Source: Hahella sp. HN01 (GTDB taxonomy: Bacteria > Pseudomonadota > Gammaproteobacteria > Pseudomonadales > Oleiphilaceae). From it: a stretch of 51,761 nt of DNA. The notes below the pieces were generated by a model. That model searched no databases. It saw only the letters and a list, made by a program, of their open reading frames with translations, and had not been told where the DNA came from. The position numbers and the translations under genes were made by a program. The stretch is taken from assembly GCF_018986435.1 (NCBI RefSeq), contig NZ_JAHMIN010000030.1, positions 1 to 51,761 on the forward strand, given 5' to 3'. This document shows, piece by piece, positions 32,716-41,626 of this stretch (the stretch's first letter is position 1; every line of letters starts with the position of its first letter).

Positions 32716-33582
32716 TCAGTTCTGTTCCGCCTTTTCCAGCTGATCCAGATAAAAGTCGTGCAGGACTTTATCCGAGCCAGGGCGGGTATAGGGCTCCAGT
32801 CCATAACGGCTGAGAATATATTTATATTCATCCGACTTAACAAACGTCTGAATAGCGCTGTTCAGCACCTCCCGGTCCTGCGGCGTCGTGGACTTCTTGC
32901 TTAACAGGAAATGCACGAAATCCTGATTCAACAGGTGTTCATGAATGGCCACCTTCTCCGCAATGCCCAGCGTTCGCGCCATGACGCTCAAACTGACCCG
33001 ATCGCCTGCGATAGCGTCCAGGCGGTTCAACACCAGTAAATCCAGCAGTCGTTCGTTGTCTTTCATCAGGATCAGGCGGTTGTCTTTCGCCAGCGAGGCG
33101 TGATCCAACAGCTCGTACTCCGCCCCATAATAGGCGCCGATGACAGCGCCGAAGATCAGCTGATAGTTATTCAACAGCTCATTCAGGCTTGAGGCGGGGT
33201 AATAGTTCTGCTGTTCCTTGCGGATGAAAATCACCATGGTTTCATCCCGATAACTGACGGTGAAGCGCCCGTACACTTCCCTTTCCGGCGTAATGGAGGC
33301 GCCCGCCACCATGTCCACGCGCCCTTTCTCCAGTTCCAATAACGCCCGCTTGGAGGGAATCCGCACGAACGTATACTCGCAGCCGGCGAGATCCAATATG
33401 GCTTTGACCAGTTCATAGTCCAAACCGGCAAATTCTCCGTTTTCCTTCACGTACATATAAGGCTTCCAATTCGCCTGATTGATGACCAGGGATTTGGAGC
33501 AAGCGGAATAAGCAGGCGCAGCCAAAAACAACAGGCTAAACATGAGCGCCACGGTGAGCTTGGAAACTTTCACAGGGGACAT
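32716..33582 (-). CDS. Periplasmic amino-acid-type binding protein (SBP family 3)
   Basis: The protein has 288 residues from the ATG at 33582, which has GGAG upstream and leads straight into a signal peptide (KLTVALMFSLLFLAAPAYSA); the frame is open 52 codons earlier without support. The mature part follows the family 3 pattern: NWKPYMYVKENGEFAGLDYEL, PSKRALLELEKGRVDMVAG and a hinge near residue 120. Such proteins without transporter genes, common in marine gammaproteobacteria, may feed a sensor or distant permease. The ligand is unknown. Confidence 0.82.
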   Translation of the reverse strand: MSPVKVSKLTVALMFSLLFLAAPAYSACSKSLVINQANWKPYMYVKENGEFAGLDYELVKAILDLAGCEYTFVRIPSKRALLELEKGRVDMVAGASITPEREVYGRFTVSYRDETMVIFIRKEQQNYYPASSLNELLNNYQLIFGAVIGAYYGAEYELLDHASLAKDNRLILMKDNERLLDLLVLNRLDAIAGDRVSLSVMARTLGIAEKVAIHEHLLNQDFVHFLLSKKSTTPQDREVLNSAIQTFVKSDEYKYILSRYGLEPYTRPGSDKVLHDFYLDQLEKAEQN

Positions 33583-33731
33583 TGTTGAAGCTCCGAGGTA
33601 GCCAAGGAGAGATGGTGGGCTGAATTGCAGAAGAGGCATTCCTCTCATAACGCCAGTTCTGTTGTTAATTATAAAACACCCGAACAAATTTTGACCGATA
33701 TTCTTGTTTCCCTTTGTGAGTTTTAACTTTG

Positions 33732-33769
33732 TTGACAAAATAGTCTTTTTGTTATGTTATAACATTTAC
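33732..33769 (+). promoter_or_regulatory. Promoter with overlapping Zur box
   Basis: TTGACA at 33732 and TGTTAT at 33755 are spaced 17 bases. The second element lies within GTTATGTTATAACATTTAC (33751-33769), whose core ATGTTATAACAT is a perfect palindrome matching the proteobacterial Zur operator. Zinc-loaded Zur would thus block RNA polymerase. The gene served is a COG0523 GTPase, a typical Zur target. Confidence 0.75.
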
Positions 33770-33803
33770 AAAACACACTATTTATCTCCCCAGGAGTCAT
33801 ACC

Positions 33804-35021
33804 ATGCGTAAATTACCTGTGACCGTGCTGTCGGGATTTCTCGGCGCAGGAAAAACCACCCTGCTCAACCATATTCTGCAAAACCGGGACGGCCTCAAAG
33901 TCGCGGTCATCGTTAACGACATGAGCGAAATCAACATTGACGCCAACCAGATCAATCGCGAGGTGAATCTGAATCGCGCGGAAGAGAAGCTGGTGGAAAT
34001 GAGCAATGGCTGTATCTGCTGCACCTTGCGTGAGGATCTACTACAGGAGGTGTCCCGTCTGGCGCGGGAGGATCGTTTCGATTATCTGGTCATTGAATCC
34101 ACCGGCGTCTCCGAACCCCTGCCGGTAGCCGAGACATTTACGTTCAGGGATGAACATGGCGAGAGCCTGGCGGATATCGCCCGTCTGGATACCTTGGTCA
34201 CGGTGGTGGATGGCGTCAATTTCATGCGCGATTATGAAAACGCCGCTACGTTGCAGGAGGTCGGCGAGTCGTTAGGGGCTGAAGACGAGCGCAATGTCGC
34301 CGAACTGCTGGTGGAGCAGATCGAGTTCAGCGACGTACTGGTAGTGAGCAAGCTTGACCTGATCAGTCAGGCGGAACGGGAAGAGTTGTTTTCCGTACTG
34401 CGCAAACTTAACCCGGACGCCGATATCGTGGCGGCCTTGATGGGACAGGCGCCGCTGTCTAAAGTGTTAAACACGGGAAGATTCGATTTTGAGAAAGCCT
34501 CCCGCGCGCCGGGTTGGCTGCAGGAGTTACGTGGCGAGCACAAGCCGGAGACCGAGGAGTATGGCATCGGCAGCATCAGTTTCCGCGCCCGTCGCCCTTT
34601 CCATCCTGAGCGCTTCCAGCAATTTCTGGAAAGAGACTGGAATAATGGCCGTTTGCTGCGCTCCAAAGGGTATATCTGGCTGGCCAGCCGCCCGTATGAA
34701 GCCGGAAGCTGGTCCCAGGCCGGCGGCGTGATGCGTTACAGTTACGCAGGCCTGTTCTGGGCTGGTGCGCCACAGGAATACTGGCCTCAGGATGAAGACT
34801 CCCTGCGTCTGATTCGCGGTAACTGGCTGGAGCCTTACGGTGATCGGCGACAGGAGCTGGTGTTTATCGGACAGGGAATCGATTGGGACCGATTACGAAC
34901 CGAACTCGACGCCTGTTTATTGACGGATGCGGAACTGGCTCAGGGCGAAAAAGTCTGGGTGACCTACCCTGACCCGCTGCCGGCCTGGCGTTCGTTTCAA
35001 GATGAAAGGGAATCGGCGTAG
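33804..35021 (+). CDS. zigA: COG0523 metal-chaperone GTPase (ZigA/YeiR type)
   Basis: This 405-residue G3E-family GTPase has Walker [10 protein letters not shown] (11-19), the metal-binding CxCC motif at 70-73 ([11 protein letters not shown]), [12 protein letters not shown] for magnesium and base contacts, and SKLD as guanine specificity loop. The C-terminal CobW_C domain is complete ([17 protein letters not shown]). Under zinc starvation such proteins are thought to deliver zinc to key enzymes. AGGAG precedes the ATG. A Zur box overlaps the promoter, and a strong terminator follows, so the gene is an independent unit. Confidence 0.85.
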   Translation: MRKLPVTVLSGFLGAGKTTLLNHILQNRDGLKVAVIVNDMSEINIDANQINREVNLNRAEEKLVEMSNGCICCTLREDLLQEVSRLAREDRFDYLVIESTGVSEPLPVAETFTFRDEHGESLADIARLDTLVTVVDGVNFMRDYENAATLQEVGESLGAEDERNVAELLVEQIEFSDVLVVSKLDLISQAEREELFSVLRKLNPDADIVAALMGQAPLSKVLNTGRFDFEKASRAPGWLQELRGEHKPETEEYGIGSISFRARRPFHPERFQQFLERDWNNGRLLRSKGYIWLASRPYEAGSWSQAGGVMRYSYAGLFWAGAPQEYWPQDEDSLRLIRGNWLEPYGDRRQELVFIGQGIDWDRLRTELDACLLTDAELAQGEKVWVTYPDPLPAWRSFQDERESA

Positions 35022-35075
35022 TTGCAGGATCAGCCTGTTGGCGTCCGCAACTGCGCCTGACCGGCAGGATGCCTT

Positions 35076-35110
35076 AAAGCCCCGCGCGCCCATCCGCGCG
35101 GGGCTTTTTT
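35076..35110 (+). terminator. Strong Rho-independent terminator
   Basis: AAAGCCCCGCGCG pairs with CGCGCGGGGCTTT, giving a very stable stem followed by six T. It ends the GTPase transcript, and the A-run at its other side lets it serve the convergent aminotransferase gene too. Confidence 0.9.
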
Positions 35111-35134
35111 ATGAGGTGACGCCAGGTTGGTCTT

Positions 35135-36319
35135 TCAAGCGCCGACTGCGATAAAGGCCTTCACCACCGCGTCGATGTCGCTTTCTCTCAGGCCCGCTAC
35201 ATTCAAGCGGCCGCCGCCGACCAGATACACGCCATGTTCCTGGCGCAGCATAGCGATTTTCTCATCGCTCAGGCTGGTGACGGAGAACATGCCTTTGTGG
35301 CGTTTGAAATAGTCAAAACGATCACTGCCGGTCGCAGCCTGGAACGCCATCGCCAGTTGTTCACGCAGACGTTTGATGCGGGCGTTCATGTCCTGCAGTT
35401 CGGTCAACCAGGTTTCTTTCAACTGCGGATTATTCAAAATCATGGCCACAATCGCCGCGCCGTGATCTGGCGGCATGGTGTAAGTGGAGCGCGCCATTTC
35501 CAGGATGCGTCCCCGCGCCTTCATGGTCTCTTCCATGGTTTTGCCGATAACGATGGCCGCGCCGGTGCGCTCGCGATAGAGGCCAAAGTTCTTCGAGCAG
35601 GAAGTGGCGATGATCATTTCTTCCACGCTGTCAGCCAGGATGCGCAAACCAGCCGCGTCTTCCATCAGGCCATCGCCGAAGCCCTGATAGGCGATATCGA
35701 CAAACGGTAGAAACCCTTTCGAGTTGGTCAGTTCCGCAATGCGTTTCCAGGCGTCCAGGGAAATATCCGCGCCGGTGGGGTTGTGGCAGCAGCCGTGCAG
35801 CAACAGCACATCGCTTTCGCCCAACTGCTCAACCTGAGCCAGCATGGCGGCTTCGTCCACCGCTTTGGTTTCGGCGATAAAGTAGGGGTACTCTTTCACG
35901 GTCAGACCCGCCGCTTCCATCACCGGGCGGTGATTCACGTAACTGGGCGAGCTGATCCAGACGGTGGCGTCCGGGCGCGCTTGTTTCAGCAGATCCGCCA
36001 GCATACGCAACGCGCCGCTGGCGCCAGGCGTCTGCACGCCTGCAGCGCGACTGTGCAATTTGGTTCCCTGCAACAACAGATCAACCATCGCTTTGTTGAA
36101 GATTTCGTCACCGGCCAGACCGACATAGCTCTTCGATTGTTGCGTGTTCGCCAGCACCAGTTGCGCCTCGCGCACAGCGGCCATGATCGGCGTTTGCCCC
36201 TCGCTGTTGCGGTATACGCCGATGCCCAGATCGATTTTATTGGGTCGGGGGTCTTCCTTGAATGCAACGCTGATGGACAGGATCGGGTCCTGCTTGGGGG
36301 CGCTTAAACGCTCGAACAT
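35135..36319 (-). CDS. tyrB: Aromatic/aspartate aminotransferase
   Basis: This 394-residue class I PLP transaminase starts MFERLSAPKQDPILSISVAF, characteristic of the AspC/TyrB group of gammaproteobacteria. HGCCHNPTGADI holds the conserved Asn contacting PLP, and SCSKNFGLYRERTGA has the Schiff-base lysine. Length equals that of E. coli TyrB (397). AspC and TyrB cannot be separated by eye with certainty. It lies 73 bases downstream of the EamA exporter on the same strand, possibly as an operon. Confidence 0.85.
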   Translation of the reverse strand: MFERLSAPKQDPILSISVAFKEDPRPNKIDLGIGVYRNSEGQTPIMAAVREAQLVLANTQQSKSYVGLAGDEIFNKAMVDLLLQGTKLHSRAAGVQTPGASGALRMLADLLKQARPDATVWISSPSYVNHRPVMEAAGLTVKEYPYFIAETKAVDEAAMLAQVEQLGESDVLLLHGCCHNPTGADISLDAWKRIAELTNSKGFLPFVDIAYQGFGDGLMEDAAGLRILADSVEEMIIATSCSKNFGLYRERTGAAIVIGKTMEETMKARGRILEMARSTYTMPPDHGAAIVAMILNNPQLKETWLTELQDMNARIKRLREQLAMAFQAATGSDRFDYFKRHKGMFSVTSLSDEKIAMLRQEHGVYLVGGGRLNVAGLRESDIDAVVKAFIAVGA

Positions 36320-36392
36320 GTTTTTTTACTCCATCTGATAGAGTGATTGACGTTGGAAATTCAGTGATTTTAGGCGCCGCCGCTTAACCTGC

Positions 36393-37352
36393 TCAGGCTT
36401 TCTCCCGGTTCAGCAGGCCGCTGGCGCAAATGACGCCTGAGGTTACCAAGCCCAGTCCCAACAGGGAAGCAAATTCGACGCTTTCCTGTAACATAACCGC
36501 CGCCAGCAAAGTGGCGCAAACTGGCGTCATGGAGCCAATGGCGGAGGTAATTTCGGCGCCCAGTCGCGAGATCGCAAAACTGTACAGAAAGCCCGCTCCC
36601 AGCCCTACTCCAATGCCTTGCACCAGCATCTGCGCCGTTAACTCCATCATAGGCATGTCGCTCCAGGCTAATTCGGGCTGGCTCCATAGCGCCCAGATCA
36701 ATAGCAGCGCCGCATTCGGCGTCGTCACTACCGCTGCGGCCTCCAAGGGCTTCAAACCGCTTTGTCGAACGGAAATCGTAAACACCGCCCACATGGCGCT
36801 GCAGAATAAGAACAGCACATGACCGCGCCACAGGTCGCCGGAAGGGTTGGACAAAGAGGAATAGAGGAAACAGGAGGCGCCCACCGCCACCGCCAGCAAT
36901 CCATATCGACGCCATACTGACAGCGGTTCCTTGAAGATCAGCACCGCCATTCCCGTGACGAACAAAGGCGCAGCTCCGGGAATCAATGTGCTGCCGTCCG
37001 CCACCGGGGCCCAGCCCATGGCGGCGGCGCTCAACAGAAAGAACGGCAGCCCCGCCCCCAACATGACGCCCAGCAGGTACAGTTTGGGGGCCGCGAGAAT
37101 GCGATGCCGGCGTTTGATCAGCAAAGGCATCAGGATAAGACCGGGAATACAGAAGCGAAACAAGGCGAGATCGAAAATACCCAGGGGCGACAGCGCGCCA
37201 AACTTAAGGGAGAGAAAATAGCTGGACCAGATCAACACAGTGAGACAAGCAGCGCCATAACCCAGCAATTTTTGCTTCGAGTCAGACAGGATGGGAGTGA
37301 CTCGGGTCAGGGACGCCTCAGAGTGAGCGTTAATGGACGCACTGGCGGACAT
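36393..37352 (-). CDS. EamA/DMT-family permease
   Basis: This 319-residue inner-membrane protein has about ten hydrophobic segments in two EamA repeats. Segments such as LLGYGAACLTVLIWSSYFLS begin the first repeat, and LWRGHVLFLFCSAMWAVFTI the second. DMT family members of this type export amino acids or metabolites. It is divergent from an Lrp/AsnC regulator across 137 bases, the common arrangement for regulated amino-acid exporters. Confidence 0.85.
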   Translation of the reverse strand: MSASASINAHSEASLTRVTPILSDSKQKLLGYGAACLTVLIWSSYFLSLKFGALSPLGIFDLALFRFCIPGLILMPLLIKRRHRILAAPKLYLLGVMLGAGLPFFLLSAAAMGWAPVADGSTLIPGAAPLFVTGMAVLIFKEPLSVWRRYGLLAVAVGASCFLYSSLSNPSGDLWRGHVLFLFCSAMWAVFTISVRQSGLKPLEAAAVVTTPNAALLLIWALWSQPELAWSDMPMMELTAQMLVQGIGVGLGAGFLYSFAISRLGAEITSAIGSMTPVCATLLAAVMLQESVEFASLLGLGLVTSGVICASGLLNREKA

Positions 37353-37489
37353 AGGGATGCCTCGTTAGTTGTTTTTCCCATTATCATGGAAATTAAGAGG
37401 CGAAAACGGGCAACTTTCACGATCAAATAGCGCATAATTAGCTCATTAAGCCAATAAATTATCAATTTGTAGTGATTGGAGCTAATCGC

Positions 37490-37957
37490 ATGCAGAGAGC
37501 AAATCTTGACCGGATAGACCGACAGTTATTGGATCTGTTGCAACAGGACGCCCGACTCACTACGGCGCAACTGGCGGATAAAGTCGGCCTTTCCTCCTCG
37601 CCTTGCGCCCGACGCGTCAGACACCTGGAGGAAAGCGGACTGATTCAGACCTACCGGGCGCAATTGGACAGAACCAAACTGGGACTGGGGGTCACCATCT
37701 TCGTACATGTCCGTTTAAGCCGGCACACAGAGTCCGTGGTCGCCGACTTCGAAGAAAAGGTGCGTAATATGGACGAGGTCGTGAATTGCCACACCGTATC
37801 AGGTCCGTTCGACTACCTGTTGCAAGTGGTCAGCGCGGATCTGCCGGGATACGAACGCTGGGTGCGCCGCCTGCAAAGCCTGCCCGCCGTCAATAACATC
37901 GACAGCAGCTTCGCCATCCGCTCCGTGAAAGAGCATGGCCCTCTTCCCATCTACTGA
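37490..37957 (+). CDS. Lrp/AsnC-family transcriptional regulator
   Basis: The protein has 155 residues from the ATG at 37490 with GGAG eight bases upstream; a GTG at 37472 is also in frame. The N-terminal helix-turn-helix includes DRQLLDLLQQDARLTTAQLA and VGLSSSPCARRV. The C-terminal RAM domain includes VVNCHTVSGPFDYLLQVVSA. Its A+T-rich upstream region should bind the regulator itself. It probably controls the divergent EamA exporter and perhaps the aminotransferase in response to an amino acid. Confidence 0.88.
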   Translation: MQRANLDRIDRQLLDLLQQDARLTTAQLADKVGLSSSPCARRVRHLEESGLIQTYRAQLDRTKLGLGVTIFVHVRLSRHTESVVADFEEKVRNMDEVVNCHTVSGPFDYLLQVVSADLPGYERWVRRLQSLPAVNNIDSSFAIRSVKEHGPLPIY

Positions 37958-38271
37958 GCGCGGGTCAACGCCGTCCCGCCAACTTGCATTTGGGAACACT
38001 TTGGGAGATGACAATGACTCTCCCAACCTTGCCAATTAACTTTAAAAATAATCAATAACCAACTGTTTTTAAATTAATTAGACAAACAATTACGGCTTAT
38101 TCCAAACGAAATATCACCTACTCCTTAGGCCATCCAGGGTATTGGAGCAGCCGTCATCTTTTTACACTCTTGTTGTTTCGCTGCAGTGCGCCATGATTTT
38201 CATTGTTGGCGGAACTCATCCGTACTGCCGCCCAAACCGCCCGGATATAAGAACAGCAGGAAGGAACTACT
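37958..38271. other. A+T-rich intergenic region upstream of the lyase gene
   Basis: There is no gene here. An A+T-rich block at about 38030-38095 likely contains promoter or regulator sites for the secreted lyase gene. AGGAAGGAACTACT precedes its start. Confidence 0.4.
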
Positions 38272-39984
38272 ATGAACACCTCAACCGTCCCCCCTATCCC
38301 GACGCCGCCCTGCGCCGTCGTTCGTAAACCGTGGCGCTCATCCGCCTCCGCTCTGGCGGCTTCCTTCGCTCTGACCACTCTGGCCAGCGCCACCGCCCAG
38401 GCGGCGGTCACCGTTTCCGCCGATGGTCCGGGCAACACTTATGAGCTCTTCGTCGAAAAGCTCGGCGCTGATCCTGAAACGCCGGACTGTCGCCATACCG
38501 GCAGACATATTGCGGAAGAATGGAATGCTGAGCTGAACACGCATGTATTCGCCTTTCTTGCCCATGTGGACGAAGACGACGACCGTTGCATCAACAGCGA
38601 CCGTCAGCGCACAGAGGTGAAAACGGCATCCTCTTCGCCTGACGAATTAAAAGGAACCCTAGACGAAACACATACTTACAGATGGAAGTTCAAGCTGGAC
38701 TCAGGCTTCCAGCCGTCCAATAGCTTCACTCACGTTCACCAAATCAAAGGGGACGGCGGCGGTATGCCGTTGATAACCTTGACGCCTCGCGCCGGCAGCC
38801 CCAACAAAATGGAGCTCATTCATAATTCAGACAGCGTCAATCTCGGCAAGGTCAAAATCGTGGATCTGGAGCCCTTTATGGGCGAATGGGTGGAGGTCAT
38901 CGAAACCTCCCGCTTTGACGACCACGGAACCTACAGCCTAAGCATCAAACGTCTGCGCGATGGCCAGGAGTTGATGTCCTGGAGTTCCAATGACATTGAT
39001 ATGTGGCTCAACGACAAGCCTTTCGTCCGCCCCAAATGGGGCATCTATCGCAGTCTCAACAACAAATCCTCTCTACGGGACGAAAAGGTGCTGTTTAACG
39101 ATTTCTGCATCGCCGAGGGCGACGACCAATGCTCTGGAGACGGACCCGGCGACGGCGAGCCCGACGTCACAACCATAGAAGCGGAGACTGCCGGGTTGCA
39201 CGCTCAGGCCAAAATCCTGTCGAAATCCTTTATGTCCGGCGGAAAAGGCCTGGGCTACATCGGTAATGGCGATAACTGGGCGGAGTTCAGAGTCAACGCC
39301 AAAAGCGCCGATTACTATCCCATGACACTGCACTTCACTTCGGGCAAAACCCGCACCCTGTACTGGAGCGTCAATGGCGCAGGAGAGGACTCCGCCGCGA
39401 TGAACTCAGGCGGCTGGAGTCAGGTTAAGGCGTACGAGGACAGCTTGTTCCTCGACGCCGGAGACAACGTCATACGCTTCTACAACACCAGCGCCTGGGC
39501 GCCGGACCTGGATAAAATCGAATTCGGCGCGCCCCCCGGAGGCGAGCCTCCCAGCGACGGCGGCTCAACCACAGTGACCAATCTCGCCCAGGGCAAACCG
39601 GTTTCCTGCACCGATGAAGAGGACGGCAACGGCTGTAGTCGCGCCGTGGACGGCGATGTGGAGACGCGCTGGTCGGCGAAATATTTTCCCCAAGCGCTGA
39701 CCGTGGATCTGGGCTCAAAGGCCCAAATCCGCGCGGTTGAGTCAGTCGCCTACAAAGATCGCGCTTATCACTATGTGGTGGAAATCAGCGACGCCGCCGC
39801 AGGCCCCTGGACGCAGATCGTGGATCGCAATGACAACGCCACTCCGGGAACCATCGACGCGCCTAACCACGATGAGGTCGATGCCGCGGGGCGCTACGTG
39901 CGCATCCGCGTCAACGACGCCAATGTCTATGACGGCGACTGGACCAGCTTGCTGGAATTCCGCGTATTAGGCGTCTCTCTGTAG
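38272..39984 (+). CDS. Secreted polysaccharide-lyase-like protein with CBM6/35 and F5/8C modules
   Basis: This 570-residue protein has a signal peptide ending at about AQAA (46). Domain 1 (about 47-285) is a beta-jelly-roll with SDRQRTEVKTASSSPDELKG, HVHQIKGDGGG and MPLITLTPR, like a group of secreted alginate/glucuronan-lyase-type proteins. Domain 2 (about 298-420) is a CBM6/35-type module beginning TTIEAETAGLHAQAKIL. Domain 3 (about 430-570) is F5/8 type C (CBM32): NLAQGKPVSCTDEEDGNGCS, WSAKYFPQALTVDLG, YVRIRVND. Gly/Pro-rich linkers separate the modules. It probably degrades an acidic polysaccharide outside the cell; the exact family and substrate are not certain. Confidence 0.75.
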   Translation: MNTSTVPPIPTPPCAVVRKPWRSSASALAASFALTTLASATAQAAVTVSADGPGNTYELFVEKLGADPETPDCRHTGRHIAEEWNAELNTHVFAFLAHVDEDDDRCINSDRQRTEVKTASSSPDELKGTLDETHTYRWKFKLDSGFQPSNSFTHVHQIKGDGGGMPLITLTPRAGSPNKMELIHNSDSVNLGKVKIVDLEPFMGEWVEVIETSRFDDHGTYSLSIKRLRDGQELMSWSSNDIDMWLNDKPFVRPKWGIYRSLNNKSSLRDEKVLFNDFCIAEGDDQCSGDGPGDGEPDVTTIEAETAGLHAQAKILSKSFMSGGKGLGYIGNGDNWAEFRVNAKSADYYPMTLHFTSGKTRTLYWSVNGAGEDSAAMNSGGWSQVKAYEDSLFLDAGDNVIRFYNTSAWAPDLDKIEFGAPPGGEPPSDGGSTTVTNLAQGKPVSCTDEEDGNGCSRAVDGDVETRWSAKYFPQALTVDLGSKAQIRAVESVAYKDRAYHYVVEISDAAAGPWTQIVDRNDNATPGTIDAPNHDEVDAAGRYVRIRVNDANVYDGDWTSLLEFRVLGVSL

Positions 39985-40018
39985 CCAGTAGCCAGTAGCC
40001 AGGACGTCATAGTAATGG

Positions 40019-40041
40019 GACGGCGTGAGCCGTCTCATTTT
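40019..40041 (+). terminator. Hairpin downstream of the lyase gene
   Basis: GACGGC-GTGA-GCCGTC is followed by TCATTTT. It lies after a triple direct repeat of TAGCCAG at the gene end and serves the convergent pair. Confidence 0.5.
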
Positions 40042-40075
40042 CCCGTTACTCTGCAAGCCGCTACTCTGCCAGCCA

Positions 40076-41323
40076 TTAGTCTGCCAGCGCCGTCTCATGA
40101 GCAGATTCGCGCCCAACAGCATCCACTGAGTTGGCGACCGCCAGCGCTTCCCTCACGATCGCAACGATATCTTCCCGCGACGCCAGCGCCTGCTCACCGC
40201 CACGTCGACGCACTACGATGGAGTTGTCCGCCATTTCCTGCGCGCCGGCGATCAAGACAACGGGCGTTCTGCTCCGCCTCAGCAGCTTCATTTTTTTCGC
40301 CAGGGAAACATCGTCCAGGTCCATTTCAACGGGGACGCCGTGACGCCTCAACAAATCGCCAACGCTTTCACAATAGGCGACTGAGTCTTGCCCCACTGAC
40401 GCCAGCACCACCGGTTGCGGATGCACCCAGGCCGGCAGCGCCGCCTGATAAGACTCAAGCAGCACGCCGATCCAACGCTCAATGGAGCCATACACTGCCT
40501 GATGCAAAATCACCGGCCGGCGCCGTTCGCCGGCGGCGTCGATATAATGCAGGTCAAAGCGCTCCGGCATGTTGAAGTCCAGCTGGATAGTGCCCATCTG
40601 CCATTGACGCCCCTGCCCGTCCTTGAGCGCCAGTTCAATCTTGGGACCGTAAAATGCGCCCTCGCCTTCCTGCCGGACAAACTCCGCGCCAGCCGCTTCA
40701 CAGGCCGCCGCCAGCATGAGTTCGGCGCGCTCCCAATCTTCCGGCGCGCCAAAGTAGTCCCGCTGCGGGCGAGTGGATATGAATACCTGTGGGCGTCCGT
40801 ATCCGTAATCCGCATACACGCGCTCGGCCCGGCGCAAAAACGCCTGAATCTCGTCGCTGACCTGATCCCAGCGACAGAAAACGTGTGCGTCGTCCTGAGT
40901 GAACTGGCGCAGACGCATCAACCCGTTCAAGGCCCCGGAGCGTTCATTGCGGTGCACCGAGCCAAACTCGAACAAACGCAATGGCAGAGACTTGTAACTG
41001 CGCACGCCTCGCTTATACAGCAGAATATGCGCTGGACAGGACATGGGCTTCAGCGCATATTCCGGCTCGTCACCAAACCCGGCGCCGACAAACATGTCAT
41101 CGGCGTATTTTTCCCAATGTCCGGAAGTCTCCCACAGCTCCCGCTTCAAAAGCTGCGGCGTGGCCACTTCCTGGAAGCCTTCGGCTTCATAGGCGGCGCG
41201 AATATGGTTTTTAACAGTCCGGAACATCCGCCAGCCGCGCGGATGCCAGAACGCCATACCGGGCCCCTGTGGTTCTGAATGGAATAGATCGAGTTCTTCT
41301 GCGATATCGCGATGATTTTTCAT
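40076..41323 (-). CDS. Short threonyl-tRNA synthetase (no editing domain)
   Basis: This 415-residue class II synthetase comprises the catalytic domain (about 20-310) and the C-terminal anticodon-binding domain (about 315-405). Zinc ligands are present: Cys in KPMSCPAH, His in FTQDDAHVF, His in VILHQAVYG. Motif 2 is HRNERSG and motif 3 GSIERWIGVLLE. Normal bacterial ThrRS has about 640 residues with N-terminal TGS and editing domains, both missing here, so it is a second, specialised enzyme that cannot proofread Ser-tRNA in cis. TAGGAGG precedes the ATG. Expression is predicted to be controlled by the attenuator just upstream. Confidence 0.9.
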   Translation of the reverse strand: MKNHRDIAEELDLFHSEPQGPGMAFWHPRGWRMFRTVKNHIRAAYEAEGFQEVATPQLLKRELWETSGHWEKYADDMFVGAGFGDEPEYALKPMSCPAHILLYKRGVRSYKSLPLRLFEFGSVHRNERSGALNGLMRLRQFTQDDAHVFCRWDQVSDEIQAFLRRAERVYADYGYGRPQVFISTRPQRDYFGAPEDWERAELMLAAACEAAGAEFVRQEGEGAFYGPKIELALKDGQGRQWQMGTIQLDFNMPERFDLHYIDAAGERRRPVILHQAVYGSIERWIGVLLESYQAALPAWVHPQPVVLASVGQDSVAYCESVGDLLRRHGVPVEMDLDDVSLAKKMKLLRRSRTPVVLIAGAQEMADNSIVVRRRGGEQALASREDIVAIVREALAVANSVDAVGRESAHETALAD

Positions 41324-41387
41324 GGTTCGCCTCCTACGGCTTCGTTTTCAGTACAAGTTCAGGACCCGAAACGAAAACAAGAAGGCG

Positions 41388-41448
41388 AAAAAAAACCCTC
41401 CGGCTCTCGCTCGGAGGGTCCTTTTTCTTCAGACGCGCACTACCCTCC
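41388..41448 (-). promoter_or_regulatory. Threonine attenuator: terminator and antiterminator
   Basis: On the minus strand, ACCCTCCG (41419-41412) pairs with CGGAGGGT (41402-41395) around a nine-base loop and is followed by eight T, forming the terminator. The segment GGAGGGT at 41448-41442, within the last codons of the leader peptide gene, can instead pair with the first terminator arm. Ribosome stalling at the leader Thr codons would favour that pairing and read-through into the synthetase gene. Confidence 0.85.
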
Positions 41449-41499
41449 AAGCCATTTGGTGGTGGTGCGGGTGGTCGAAAAAAGATTGATGAGTTTCAT
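41440..41499 (-). CDS. Threonine-codon leader peptide of the attenuator
   Basis: The reading frame encodes MKLINLFSTTRTTTKWLGG and stops at TAG (41442-41440). Five of its codons 9-14 are ACC (Thr), interrupted by one CGC. An in-frame ATG four codons earlier (41511) would add MFAH. Its last codons overlap the antiterminator strand, as expected of an amino-acid-sensing leader. The ribosome binding site is not strong. It is too short for ordinary gene callers. Confidence 0.82.
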   Translation of the reverse strand: MKLINLFSTTRTTTKWLGG

Positions 41500-41626
41500 G
41501 TGGGCAAACATAGCATCGAAATCAATGCAGCGGCAATCCTAATGAGGAATAATTTTAACGCCCAATGGACGCCCTGCGGCGAAAAACTAAACTTTACTAT
41601 GCAGTCGTTAGAAATGGAGGTCCGAT

